Shown piece by piece: positions 1 through 10,672 of a DNA stretch of 64,000 bases. The position numbers and the translations under genes are program-made. This DNA comes from Oxytricha trifallax. Its lineage: Eukaryota > Ciliophora > Spirotrichea > Sporadotrichida > Oxytrichidae. Position 1 is the first letter of the stretch; each line of letters opens with the position of its first letter. Location of the stretch: positions 1 to 64,000 of the forward strand of contig ARYC01000679.1 of assembly GCA_000711775.1 (NCBI GenBank), given 5' to 3'. The notes beneath the pieces were generated by a model. The model searched no databases and was not told where the DNA came from. It saw only the letters and a program-made list of their open reading frames with translations.

Positions 1-231
1 GTTATACTTTAATTTTCTTAAATGAACAGCAACAAGAAATTAAGAATCATAGCTATATTTAAATTTCTAATGATGTTATTCGTGAATACAACCAAAATCC
101 TTGAATTACATATAAATAACATTTATATAAATTCTATAAATTGGTGATTTTTAATATTTATTTTATTTATTTAAATTAATTATTTTTGATTTATTATAAT
201 TATTATTGTTATTTATAGGTTTTAGGTCATG

Positions 232-490
232 TTGAGAGAGATGCTGGGTGCAACTCCCAGCAACACTATAGGCACTTCAAGAAGGCAGGGTGGGTGAAAG
301 CCCCACCATAATTATCAATACTTTTTATTTTATAGGTTATAGGTGAACCTAAGAGACGCTGGGGTGATACTCCCTGCAATATAAGTCAGAGCAGATAGGC
401 ATGGTTGGTGAAAGCCCAACAACTTTTAGATCAAGATGAGAGAGAGAGGCTAAGCCTGGGGTGAAACTCCCTTTTAGCAACTATCTTGAT
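232..490 (+). repeat. Array of five hairpins with 7-base T-loop-like loops (left arm)
   Basis: Five hairpins follow one another at 243-261, 289-307, about 358-379, 404-420 and 449-478. Each has a G-rich 5' and C-rich 3' stem closing a 7-base loop: TGCAACT, TGAAAGC, TGATACT, TGAAAGC and TGAAACT. A sixth mini-hairpin, AGGTGAACCT, lies near 340-350. The last hairpin sits inside a longer helix, ATCAAGAT (431-438) with ATCTTGAT (482-489). Different stems with the same loop pattern (T-G-N-N-A-N-Y closed by G-C) argue for a conserved RNA shape rather than a simple DNA repeat. The loop resembles the T-loop fold of tRNAs and several riboswitches. No known RNA family is recognised. Confidence 0.55.
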
Positions 491-1077
491 TTACTTCTTA
501 GATGATTCAACACCACCCGATAACATCGTCGATCAATTTTTAGAATCAGCATAGAGAGAAAAAAATCAATAACAATTCTTTAAAGCAGGTTTTGGAAGAA
601 CTGGATCTTTGATAGTCCTTTATTGCATGAAACATTTCGGTTCCCCACTTGTTGCCTTAATTGGTTGCATTAGAATTGTAAGTTCAGACAACATAAACCC
701 CAAAACTTTTGAACTATTTATGATTTTGATTCTTAATTTAAAACTTGAGATTTTAATTTAGATTTTATTTCTGATTTTTAGAATTAGAAGGAGTAAAAGT
801 TATAGGTTTTCCCTCAAACAAGAATTGATTACTATTGTTATTTAAAAATGCTTCAAATCTAGCCATTTTGTCTTTGATTGGTATTAATGAAATCTTATTA
901 AGTGTAAATTTAGATCCCATAGATTTTAAAATGAACAGTAGCTCCTTCAAAATGTTCAAAATTTCCTTAGAAAAATTAGTCCATTTACTCTGTGAATCGT
1001 TGAGAGTTTGCTTTGCTTATTCTTCTTTCTTTTATTTAAAATCGCCACTATAGTGTATTGAAATGTGAATGCTGTCA

Positions 1078-1317
1078 TCAGCAAGGTACAAACCCCAAAA
1101 CCTATGGGTAAATTTAGTTAAAATCAAGGAGAGGGTTTTAGGGTTTTGATTGATTTCTACTTACTCTTTACTCTCGCAAAAGTTAGCTGTAAAGCTAGTG
1201 TAGTTCGGAAGCACCTTAATTCACTTGCAGCACCCACTCAAAGCAAGCATCCTTCCTTGACTTGCTTGCATACGACACACTCTTAATGAGCATTTTGTGT
1301 TTCTTTCCTTGCTTCAT
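1078..1317 (-). CDS. Small ORF of palindromic element, left-arm copy
   Basis: Mirror of the plus-strand ORF at 3420-3659: about 79 codons from ATG to TGA with TAA/TAG read as Gln. In this arm the TGA again overlaps the ATG of a second ORF (TGATG at 1076-1080). That second ORF is broken here: the left arm has one base fewer shortly after the start (ACATTTC against ACAATTTC in the right arm). The left-arm copy therefore looks partly inactive. Protein family not recognised. Confidence 0.4.
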
Positions 1318-2928
1318 AACCCTCCCTCAATTACAAAGAAGCTACCAATCTAGTGAGGAGAAATGCGCAGTCGCTTGCGACGTTTGTGATCACACAAGAG
1401 ATTAGCTGAAATGATCATGAGAATTAAGTAATGAAGCTTACCAAGCTTGTAGAACGCTGATGTGTAGTAAAACAATCACAGTATACACGCAGCTCACGCA
1501 AGCTGCAGCCCTGATTAGGAAGTTATGCAGTTATGCATTATGACAACTATAGAGTGTGAAAGAATCAAAGGATGTACTTACATGCAAAGTGTAGATAGCG
1601 CACCATCATCGAATTTGACGCCAAAGTCGATAGTAGTTGCAAATATTGTAAACTTACGGATAGTCATAAACAAGTCATCTCTACAGGCAGTGCCATTGTA
1701 CTGGTTGGAAGCATTAGTAATACGCAACCTCCATGCAACAAACATCAGTAGTAAAGCAGCTTCACTGTAGAAGCTTAAAGTGATAGGTATCGCGATAGTT
1801 GTGATCATTAGTTTTTATATTTAATTATAAATTTATAATTTTAGAGTTCAGTTATAGTGTCTGATTAGAGGCTTAACAGTGAATTGCTTAAATCAAGCCA
1901 ACACAGATATGTTCTTAAGAAGTATGAGCTTGCATGATGCTGTGGTTTGGAACCACACATACCTGGCTGCGCCAGGGAGTGGGGGCGGGGGAACATCATT
2001 CATATTTCCTTGTTTTATATCTCCAGCTCTGTCTACTATCAACTGCTACTGGGAATCGCTGTTTACTAATATTGACTAAAAGTTATAATTAAGAATTTAA
2101 CTGAAACATCCAAATTCGATTTGTGTAGTATGAAATTAAAATACGTTATTAAGTTTTAATACGAAACTTGCAACTTCTCGAATGCTCAAAAGTTGAGAGC
2201 TGGCAGCGCCGGAGTGGAGTGGCTCGATCTTCATCACTACTGCTCACTACAGATGTTTCTTCATATCAGACTGTGCGTCTCATGCTGGTTCACTCATCTA
2301 TCATACTGGATTCTCATGATTCGTACTGATAACTCATCTAGGATTTTCTCGAATTTTTGAAATAGATTTTGAAAAAATCAATGTCTCGAGAAAATCCTAA
2401 ATGAGTTATCAGTACGAATCATGAGAATCCAGTATGATAGATGAGTGAACCAGCATGAGACGCACAGTCTGATATGAAGAAACATCTGTAGTGAGCAGTA
2501 GTGATGAAGATCGAGCCACTCCACTCCGGCGCTGCCGCTCTCAACTTTTGAGCAATCGAGAAGTTGCAAGTTTCGTATTAAAACTTAATAACGTATTTTA
2601 ATTTCATACTACACAAATCAAATTTGGAGGTTTCAGTTAAATTATTAATCACAACTATTAATTAATAAGAATAAACAGCAATTCCCAGTAGCAACAGAGA
2701 GTAGACAAAGCTGGAGATATAAAACAAGGAAATATGAATGATGTTCCCCCGCCCCCACTCCCTGGCGCAGCCAGGTATGTGTGGTTCCAAACCACAGCAT
2801 CATGCAAGCTCATACTTCTTAAGAACATATCTGTGTTGGCTTGATTTAAGCAATTCACTGTTAAGCCTCTAATCAGACACTATAACTGAACTCTAAAATT
2901 ATAAATTTATAATTAAATATAAAAACTA

Positions 2929-3159
2929 ATGATCACAACTATCGCGATACCTATCACTTTAAGCTTCTACAGTGAAGCTGCTTTACTACTGATGTTTGTT
3001 GCATGGAGGTTGCGTATTACTAATGCTTCCAACCAGTACAATGGCACTGCCTGTAGAGATGACTTGTTTATGACTATCCGTAAGTTTACAATATTTGCAA
3101 CTACTATCGACTTTGGCGTCAAATTCGATGATGGTGCGCTATCTACACTTTGCATGTAA
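2929..3159 (+). CDS. Short ORF of palindromic element, hydrophobic start
   Basis: Open frame of about 76 codons with ATG and a hydrophobic N-terminal half suggestive of one membrane segment. It contains two consensus 5' splice-site-like GTAAGT sequences (about 3079 and 3158), so it may be a first exon. The identical frame exists on the minus strand of the left arm (1578-1808), and a complementary frame is open there as well, so strand and coding status are uncertain. No family recognised. Confidence 0.3.
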   Translation: MITTIAIPITLSFYSEAALLLMFVAWRLRITNASNQYNGTACRDDLFMTIRKFTIFATTIDFGVKFDDGALSTLCM

Positions 3160-3419
3160 GTACATCCTTTGATTCTTTCACACTCTATAGTTGTCATAAT
3201 GCATAACTGCATAACTTCCTAATCAGGGCTGCAGCTTGCGTGAGCTGCGTGTATACTGTGATTGTTTTACTACACATCAGCGTTCTACAAGCTTGGTAAG
3301 CTTCATTACTTAATTCTCATGATCATTTCAGCTAATCTCTTGTGTGATCACAAACGTCGCAAGCGACTGCGCATTTCTCCTCACTAGATTGGTAGCTTCT
3401 TTGTAATTGAGGGAGGGTT

Positions 3420-3659
3420 ATGAAGCAAGGAAAGAAACACAAAATGCTCATTAAGAGTGTGTCGTATGCAAGCAAGTCAAGGAAGGATGCTTGCTTTGAG
3501 TGGGTGCTGCAAGTGAATTAAGGTGCTTCCGAACTACACTAGCTTTACAGCTAACTTTTGCGAGAGTAAAGAGTAAGTAGAAATCAATCAAAACCCTAAA
3601 ACCCTCTCCTTGATTTTAACTAAATTTACCCATAGGTTTTGGGGTTTATACCTTGCTGA
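3420..3659 (+). CDS. Small basic ORF of palindromic element (right arm)
   Basis: ATG at 3420, TGA at 3657-3659, 79 codons, open only if TAA/TAG encode Gln. The product is rich in Lys, Arg, Ser and Gln, with a Lys-rich start (MKQGKKHK). Its TGA overlaps the ATG of the next ORF (TGATG), a coupling often seen in compact mobile elements. No homologous family is recognised; it could be a DNA- or RNA-binding accessory protein, but that is only inference from charge. Confidence 0.4.
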
Positions 3660-4054
3660 TGACAGCATTCACAATTTCAATACACTATAGTGGCGATTTT
3701 AAATAAAAGAAAGAAGAATAAGCAAAGCAAACTCTCAACGATTCACAGAGTAAATGGACTAATTTTTCTAAGGAAATTTTGAACATTTTGAAGGAGCTAC
3801 TGTTCATTTTAAAATCTATGGGAGCTAAATTTACACTTAATAAGATTTCATTAATACCAATCAAAGACAAAATGGCTAGATTTGAAGCATTTTTAAATAA
3901 CAATAGTAATCAATTCTTGTTTGAGGGAAAACCCAAAACTTTTACTCCTTCTAATTCTAAAAATCAGAAATAAAATCTAAATTAAAATCTCAAGTTTTAA
4001 ATTAAGAATCAAAATCATAAATAGTTCAAAAGTTTTGGGGTTTATGTTGTCTGA
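3659..4054 (+). CDS. Second ORF of palindromic element (right arm), helical
   Basis: ATG at 3659 overlaps the stop of the preceding ORF, and the frame runs 131 codons to TGA at 4052-4054 with Gln-coded TAA/TAG. The middle contains amphipathic helical stretches with Leu/Ile/Lys periodicity (for example KEILNILKELLFILKSMG) and a charged Lys/Asp/Arg stretch. The C-terminus is Asn/Gln/Lys-rich. The mirrored copy in the left arm survives only as a shorter open stretch (765-959, minus) because of a one-base indel. No family recognised; a structural or nucleic-acid-binding element protein is possible. Confidence 0.45.
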
Positions 4055-4261
4055 ACTTACAATTCTAATGCAACCAATTAAGGCAACAAGTGGGGAACCG
4101 AAATGTTTCATGCAATAAAGGACTATCAAAGATACAGTTCTTCCAAAACCTGCTTCAAAGAATTGTTATTGATTTTTTTCTCTCTATGCTGATTCTAAAA
4201 ATTGATCGACGATGTTATCGGGTGGTGTTGAATCATCTAAGAAGTAAATTAAGATAGTTGC

Positions 4262-4505
4262 TAAAAGGGAGTTTCACCCCAGGCTTAGCCTCTCTCTCAT
4301 CTTGATCTAAAAGTTGTTGGGCTTTCACCAACCATGCCTATCTGCTCTGACTTATATTGCAGGGAGTATCACCCCAGCGTCTCTTAGGTTCACCTATAAC
4401 CTATAAAATAAAAAGTATTGATAATTATGGTGGGGCTTTCACCCACCCTGCCTTCTTGAAGTGCCTATAGTGTTGCTGGGAGTTGCACCCAGCATCTCTC
4501 TCAAC
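4262..4505 (-). repeat. Mirror copy of the hairpin array (right arm)
   Basis: The right arm of the palindrome repeats the hairpins of 232-490 on the opposite strand, with the same stems and loops seen as reverse complement around 4262-4290, 4318-4335, 4360-4382, 4430-4450 and 4477-4497. Transcription outward from the element would give the complementary strand; transcription inward would give the hairpins in the orientation described for the left arm. Confidence 0.5.
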
Positions 4506-4735
4506 ATGACCTAAAACCTATAAATAACAATAATAATTATAATAAATCAAAAATAATTAATTTAAATAAATAAAATAAATATTAAAAATCACCAATTTAT
4601 AGAATTTATATAAATGTTATTTTTATTTAATTCAAGGATTTTGGTTGTATTCACGAATAACATCATTAGAAATTTAAATATAGCTATGATTCTTAATTTC
4701 TTGTTGCTGTTCATTTAAGAAAATTAAAGTATAAC

Positions 4736-6615
4736 TTTACTTTGGAAATCTTTGACTTTGATTTTTAGACACAGTAATCCTAAGCTACTGTAAGTAGTCC
4801 CCCCAGTGGTGCTTGGGGACACACCCTGACGACCGGAGTGACGTATGACCTCTTAGGCTGTACCCTCGTTGGGGCTCTGCAGGGCTTTGCTGATTGTGGC
4901 TTACTGCTTAAGTTCTTACCTAAAGAATAAAGGGCTGGTCTGAGATCAGTGAAACTATACTATACTTGTTGGTGTTTGCTGATAACTGGTATGTGTTATT
5001 CACCTCCTTCCTATTATAGGTGTCCTCTATGCGTGCTTGCTCCTCTGGAGCGTGTTGTCGACTCTTGGATTGACTTGTTTGAGTTAGTTTAGTGTTCGTA
5101 ACTTCGCTTCCCAAGCTAGGTGATGAGTTGGGGTTTACAAACCTTGCTCAAAGTAATTAGTTAGTTGCTTTCTATTTGTCTAAATTAACGTCTCTTGGGG
5201 GTCTTCGATGTTGGGTAGGCTGGCTACGACATACCTTGGGCAACCCTCCTTCGCTGCCGAGGAGTCCTCTAGCCAGGGCAGTCATTCTCTGGTGTTTATT
5301 GCATTGGTGAAGGGTTGCTTGCGAGCGTTGGAGTCTTAACAAGGCAAGTCTGAGTCGTTATCTTCACAATTATAGCTCATTTTCCTCATTTTGGCCTTGA
5401 AAACGTGGAGGAACGCGCATTTCGGGATGGTCTGATGGTCTTGATGCGTCCCCTACCACCACTTGCATGTCTGGTTGATGTTTTCGAGTCATTAGCAGCA
5501 ATACCTCGTTATCCTACCAAAAGTATACGAATTCAGGAGCATAGGTAGCGAAGTTAATGTCTCAAAAAGGGTCTTGGAAGATTTCCACTTCTCCTTTCAT
5601 AAGGCCAAAAGGGACCCTATCTAGAAGGTAATTCAAGCCTGGCTAACACCCTATTGCTTCAGGTCTGCTCGAATCGGTTGTTATTGGTGTTTTACGTAAA
5701 GATGATTGATGTTCGTTGTATTGGTGGCAACTACCATCACCTGGGTTCGAGATGGGGTGTCGCCAAGGCACAAAACGGTCACTTTTAGACGATTTCAAGG
5801 TCAAAATGGTCGGTTTGGACGCCCCTGACATTTCGAGGTAGGTTATCTCCACTTCTACCACCAATCGGGTGCTCTCCTCCTATCTTAGCGTTAGCGTGAG
5901 TATTAGCGACATTTGAGTTGGGGTGGTGGGGAGAGGAGGGTTCTTGAAAACCGATTTCGCAAAATCACATAAGTCATACTCATTTTTCCGTTAGAGATAG
6001 TACTAGTAGTTTTGGTTCTAGCCGATATTATTATAATAACCACCCCTCTAAATCCGCGGTTCCGACCACTTCCTCTTAGTCAAATGGTATCAGTAATGTT
6101 GCTAACCATCTTCCTGATTTTTAGAAATAGGTTTGGGAGTGATCTGAGAGGTCGAGTTGGACTCCAAGGTGCATCCGAGGGAAATGAGGAGGGGTCGTTG
6201 GGTCTTGAGGCCAGATCAGAAATTTGTGTGGCCGACCTACCGATCTGAAAGTTCGAGTGTTGGATTCACTTGCTCAAGATAACTTCTCCCAAACCTCTAT
6301 GCCCGCTGTATGATTGATGCTTTTGCTTCCAGGCATTCGAATATGCTTGATAACGTTAGCATGTTCTTGGTTAACATGTTAGGGGATGCTGGAGTAGGTG
6401 GATCGTTCCCAAACGCTTATAGCTATCGAGTAGGGCTGGGAGCAGCAGCTATAATGCATAGAATGGTTAGGAAAGTAAGCGATTTCTTTGAATTCAACCA
6501 AACTTTTAGATGTTTTAGAGTGTAGATATGCAAGCAAGAAGGTCATACAAGCAGCTATAACGAATCCTAGTAGACATCACACCTTAGTAATCTAGCAATA
6601 CACTCCAATCGCAGT
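4736..6615. other. G+C-richer island, degraded, no intact gene
   Basis: Composition changes abruptly at the end of the palindrome, and this stretch is clearly richer in G and C than the rest of the window. Open stretches of 60-80 codons occur on both strands (for example minus 5643-5864, plus 6012-6248, plus 6310-6525). None has a recognisable domain, none dominates the others, and frames shift repeatedly, so they read as decayed coding sequence. Given the transposase relic that follows, this is probably the rest of the same dead element or cluster. Confidence 0.5.
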
Positions 6616-7180
6616 GAACTGAGAACAAGCCAACCAACGACTTTTCAAGTATGGGGTCTTGGTAAGAAATCTCTCGATTGCGAAGGAGGTGACTAAGAGG
6701 CAATAATTCTCCATGAGTTTCGTGGCGGCCATCAATAAGGACAGGTTGATCTCGAGTCAGGTCATCAAGGGCGCGTTCGTTGCCATGCTGATTGAGAACT
6801 TCCTCTATCATACCCTGCGCCAGCTGAGCACTGACAAGGACCTCGCATATAAGAGGATTGTGTTACTCTTGGACAACTCAGTGATTCAGAAGTATTCAGA
6901 GGTGCTAGCTACATCCAGGAAGTTCAGGGTCACAGTTCTAATCAACGCTGAGATCTCGCTCTGACTTAATCCAATCGAGCAGTTGTTCTCGTATACCAAG
7001 AGGTACCTCAGGTAGAAGCAATACGACAGCAACTAAGCATAGTAAGCTTAACTCAGTATAGGATTCTTCACGTGAAGGGGCTCTTGGAGATACTGAAAGC
7101 TATGACCAAGACAGATGTGAACAATCTCTGAGCCTTCAGCGTCAAGTAGTGGTGCAGCATAATCAAGCATGGCTTCGTTT
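6616..7180 (+). pseudogene. Decayed IS630/Tc1/mariner-type DDE transposase
   Basis: With TAA/TAG as Gln, the plus frame through 6623-6961 reads as the core of a DDE transposase. It has the region around YGVLVRNLSIAK, then a strand ending in LLLDNSVIQ (second catalytic Asp, D-N signature), and after an in-frame TGA at 6962-6964 the motif LNPIEQLFSYTKRYLR (third acidic residue in NPIE). The segment holding the first Asp is cut by a TGA at 6620-6622. Further TGAs (about 7131 and 7174) interrupt the C-terminal tail. Known hypotrich germline transposons (TBE, Tec) encode IS630/Tc1-type transposases, so this fits a dead germline element; assignment to TBE cannot be made by eye. Confidence 0.75.
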
Positions 7181-7453
7181 GATGCAAATCTTGGCAACTA
7201 TCAACAACAAACCAAGAGTGGCCAGAGTAAGCAAGAATCGCGGCGACGAGCGTGTAATTGATTAGATTAGCGATTGAAACGAATTATTACATAATACACA
7301 TTTTAGTTTAAGTTTTAATCAATCAAACCTTCATAACTAACAAGACCTCTCTCGCTTGCGCACATTGTAAGCGCTAACTTCATTGCTAATAAGGCCATGC
7401 ATTGTATTGATGAATCATACCATGCTAGAGTGCTTAACTCGCTCTAATTGCTC
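7181..7453. other. Spacer between transposase relic and minisatellite
   Basis: No open frame or repeat is supported here. Composition falls back toward the AT-rich background around 7270-7340 before the 13-bp repeat array begins. Confidence 0.4.
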
Positions 7454-7820
7454 CATCCAAATTCTCGGAACAAATACTGGTACCAACTGCTCGCACGAGC
7501 TGATCGCTTCAACTACTCGGTCCAGCTTGTCTCTCCTACAGCTCGTATTAACTGCTTGATCCAATTGCTCGAACCAACTACTTGCTCATACTGGTCGAAC
7601 CAACTGGTCACTCCAACGTGTTGCACCAATTAGTTGGACCAACTGCTCGCTTCAACTGCTCGCACCAGATGATAGCTTCAACTGCTCATACCAACTGCTT
7701 GCGTCAACTGCTAACCCTAAGTCATCACACCAATAGCTAGATCCAACTACTCGCTCCAAGCGCTCGTACCAACTGCTCGCTTCAATTGCTAGCTCCAATT
7801 GCTCGCACCAGCAGCTCAAA
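7454..7820 (+). repeat. 13-bp minisatellite, about 28 copies
   Basis: Placed in register, the sequence splits into about 28 units of exactly 13 bases with consensus CAACTGCTCGCWY. Examples: CAACTGCTCGCTT, CAACTGCTCGCAC, CAATTGCTAGCTC. Units in the middle and right (7635-7810) are closest to consensus; those on the left are more diverged, and length is conserved throughout. A translated frame exists across the left part, but a 13-base unit is not a codon multiple and no protein repeat follows, so it is treated as non-coding tandem repeat. Confidence 0.9.
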
Positions 7821-8865
7821 TAGCACTACTAATGGATAATAAGAACTAAATCAAGATCAATCACTAATTGGTTCCAACTAAGAGTATTCGATAATGCATC
7901 GTCCTGAAGTGACCTTACCACTATGAATCACCATGTATACCGATAAACTATTACGATAGTTAGTGTTGGTTAGTTGATTTAGAAATCAAAAAGTTGAATG
8001 TTCAAAAAAAAACAGGGTTTATACAACTATCATCAATATAGCTTGCACAAGGACCTCGATTCGAGGCCAACAAAATGCTTGATTACTTATGATCAATATT
8101 TTATTATAAAATTATGAATTTATTTATTTAATTTCCCTATGTTTCGTATTTTATCAATAATGGGCTAAGATAGTAAGAATCATAAAGATATTAGATATAA
8201 GAGACGAGTCAGAATATCTTGGGCTTAATTACAAATGACATGATGAGATAAGATAATTATATTATCACTTCAATCATGAATGGACTTATTTATTCCAACT
8301 TCTCTTAATAGCTCTTTATTCCATTATATACATATTTTTTTATTAAACATAAAATTCAACTTATTTTTCTAAAATTTTAGCTTATTGTTGCTGCTATTGC
8401 TATTACTACTGTAAAATTTATTTTTTTTATTTTTTCTTAGGAAGATATCCTTAAGATAGCTCAAGGAAGATATCTTGAAGATATCTAGAATTTTTTGACA
8501 AAAAAACACAAGAAAAGTTGCAACAATGAATGCAAATGCCTAACTTACAAAACATGCCCTAAAATACAAACGAATCAGAAAAGTTGAAAAAAACAAAAAT
8601 TCCATTTCACATAGTTAATTAATTAATTAAAAATAAAATAAATAAGCACTTAATCTTATTTCAAAAAAGCAACAGTTTGATTTAAGTAGATATAATAAGT
8701 TAAGATCATTTTTATATTTGAACTCTTTTTTGATTAGTTTTTAACTGTTTCCCCATTTTGATTATACTAGATTAATATTTTCTTATAATTATGACTAAAT
8801 TTAAAATATTAATCTTTTCAATAATTTATTTAATTATGAAGCAGAACTCGTCTTAATTTTGACCA
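7821..8865. other. AT-rich spacer left of the kinase array
   Basis: Mostly AT-rich with no supported gene. A short run at 8440-8490 repeats GGAAGATATC-type units. The C-terminal kinase exons expected to the left of the first kinase copy are not found here, so the boundary between the repeat cluster and the truncated gene lies in this spacer. Confidence 0.5.
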
Positions 8866-10672
8866 ATTTTATCATTTGCTTCTCTGATCATTATATTCCT
8901 TGGCTTTATATCTAAGTGAACAAAACCAGTAGTGTGAAATTTCTAAAGTGCCTCAAGAAGCCTAACCATGACTATTTGTAAGAACCATTAATGCTGGCTT
9001 TTAGGAATTTTGGTCATTTTTTCTTTAATGTAAAGAAATAGATTGGTATCTATAATACATTAAATATAAAAAGCTTTTTTATTATATAAATCTCAATGAA
9101 ATTTAATGTTGGGTTTAAGCCATCCACTCAAATAGAAAATGATTTATATTTTAAGATATATTATGTTGATAGAATAAAAAAAGAAGCAATTCTTGGTGAT
9201 TTAGAAAAAAATATCATTTAAGTAGATTAACTAATATTAAAAACTTATAAATCAAAGAAAAATATATATTTTCAATATAGACTAATAAACAAGCACTTAA
9301 TATTTAATTAATAAAAGAAGAAGCCTTAAGTTAAAAATAAAGTTTTCAATTTATTTCAAATATAAATTAAAATCTAAAAAATCACATTTATTTGTGATAA
9401 TATATAATTAAATATCTAATCTCTCCATAATAAGGTAGTTGTAAACTTTTAAAAGTGATAAAAAATAAAAAGCTAAACACAAAAAATAGTATTAAATTAG
9501 ATTTTTATAATAAAGTAAGCATAGTAATGGGATTATATATTTACATACAAAATATGTAATTTGTTGATATTAGATAATACTGAAAAGATAATTTACAGCT
9601 TAATCTCATTTAATATAATTTTTAATCATATTTTAGCATCTTTAAAAACTCCTTTAATATTATAATAAAAACATTATACTTTATCAACTAATCATATGAA
9701 TTTAATAATTATAAGTTTAGGATCTTGTATCTTCCTTTGCTAATCCGTGGCTAATATACTCAGGAATAATTCTCATATTCAATTCTCTGCTCATTTTCTT
9801 GATTAAAAGAGATTCCTTGAGCAATTATTGTACACGAGTTACAATGATTTCTTCAAACTTCACTGCGAAAACATTTTAGTCATCTTAGCTTTAACTATCT
9901 TTTATAAATTTATCAAATATTTAAGATTAAATGGCTTTAAAAAGATAAATTATTATTTAATAAATTCTAGTTATTTCTTATTTCAATTTAGATTAATAAG
10001 AGTCAGTTCTAATATAAATTTAAATTTTATGTTCTTATGCAGTCGAAATTATATGACAAGAATTAATTTTAGCAGATGAATAAAATTAAGGGCTCTTTTA
10101 GATATTTATGAAGGAAATAGATAATTCTTAGAGTTTTCAATCAAGTAATAATTCTATAGAACTTGGTGACTATTTTTGAATTTGAAAATTTAAAGCTTCA
10201 AAATGGTGATCAGCAATCCCTCACTAGCCTATCCTTAAAGATTTAAAAATTAAGAATCATAAACGATTGTCTGAAGCCTTAAATATTTATTTATCACTAT
10301 AAAATTTTTAATTCATAGTAAGTTTACAAATTTCATACCTTTGCAAACTAAATTTGCATGGAAAGCCATCTTTAAATAATATAATTCTTTTTGTTTTCTT
10401 ATTCATTTTTCCTCATTCTTTTGAAAGAAAAGTAAGATTGTTTAATTAAAAATAAATTAATAAAAGCTTTTACAATCAATTACAACATTTTTTCATAAAG
10501 ATAGAGATAATAATTTTTTTAATTGAAATTAATATTTTTTATCTTCTTGATCTGAATCTGTTTTAAGTCCATACAAAATAACTGATTCATGCTTTCCTTT
10601 TCCTAGACCTTTGATTCTTTCATATCTGCTTTTTAAGATTGCAGGGTATTTGTTCAAATCATCTTAATTTAA
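8866..10672 (-). pseudogene. Casein-kinase-1-like gene copy 1, truncated
   Basis: Three kinase exons are readable on minus. About 10672-10538 encodes the glycine-loop region (GLGKGKHESVILYGL). About 9876-9722 encodes the Lys strand (FAVKFEEI) and helix C region. About 9000-8868 encodes the catalytic loop HLDIKPRNIM. The two later exons found in copies 2 and 3 (the CK1 signature SRRDDLESL and the C-lobe EEKPDY-type motif) are absent to the left. The donor after exon 1 is AT rather than GT, although the acceptor side is kept; AAGAT occurs at both ends, so an IES junction is an alternative explanation. The copy is most likely a 3'-truncated pseudogene whose end was lost at the repeat cluster. 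Confidence 0.7.

Larger units (their letters stand above)
1..4735. mobile_element. 4.7-kb palindromic (foldback) element
   Basis: The first 4735 bases form one inverted repeat. Base 1 onward is the reverse complement of the sequence ending at 4735, with the turn-around near 2368 and only a few tens of unpaired bases (about 2350-2385). The arms are not identical: scattered substitutions and small indels occur, for example around 100-110 against 4610-4630, and a one-base difference near 1070 against 3668, so they have diverged since duplication. Each arm carries the same small ORFs, oriented outward from the centre, and the same hairpin array near its outer end. No flanking target-site duplication can be checked on the left because the window starts there, and the element may extend further. 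The family is not recognised. It could be a foldback transposon or an inverted-duplicated germline-limited element. Confidence 0.85.

Noticed and set aside
232..490. Cobalamin or TPP riboswitch, or group II intron domain, because of GTGAAACTCC and GTGAAAGCC strings
   Set aside because: Only the loop words match. The rest of those conserved cores is absent, and the unit is repeated five times.
1525..1808. Complementary ORFs on both strands of the left arm as two genes
   Set aside because: Each is a shadow of the other and of the mirrored right-arm frame; only weak support exists for either.
1..4735. Palindrome as a sequencing or assembly artefact
   Set aside because: The arms differ by scattered substitutions and indels, which a mirrored read would not produce. 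Long reads would still be the decisive test.
5750..5800. tRNA-like T-arm (GGGTTCGAGA)
   Set aside because: The stem does not pair and no anticodon or acceptor arms are present.
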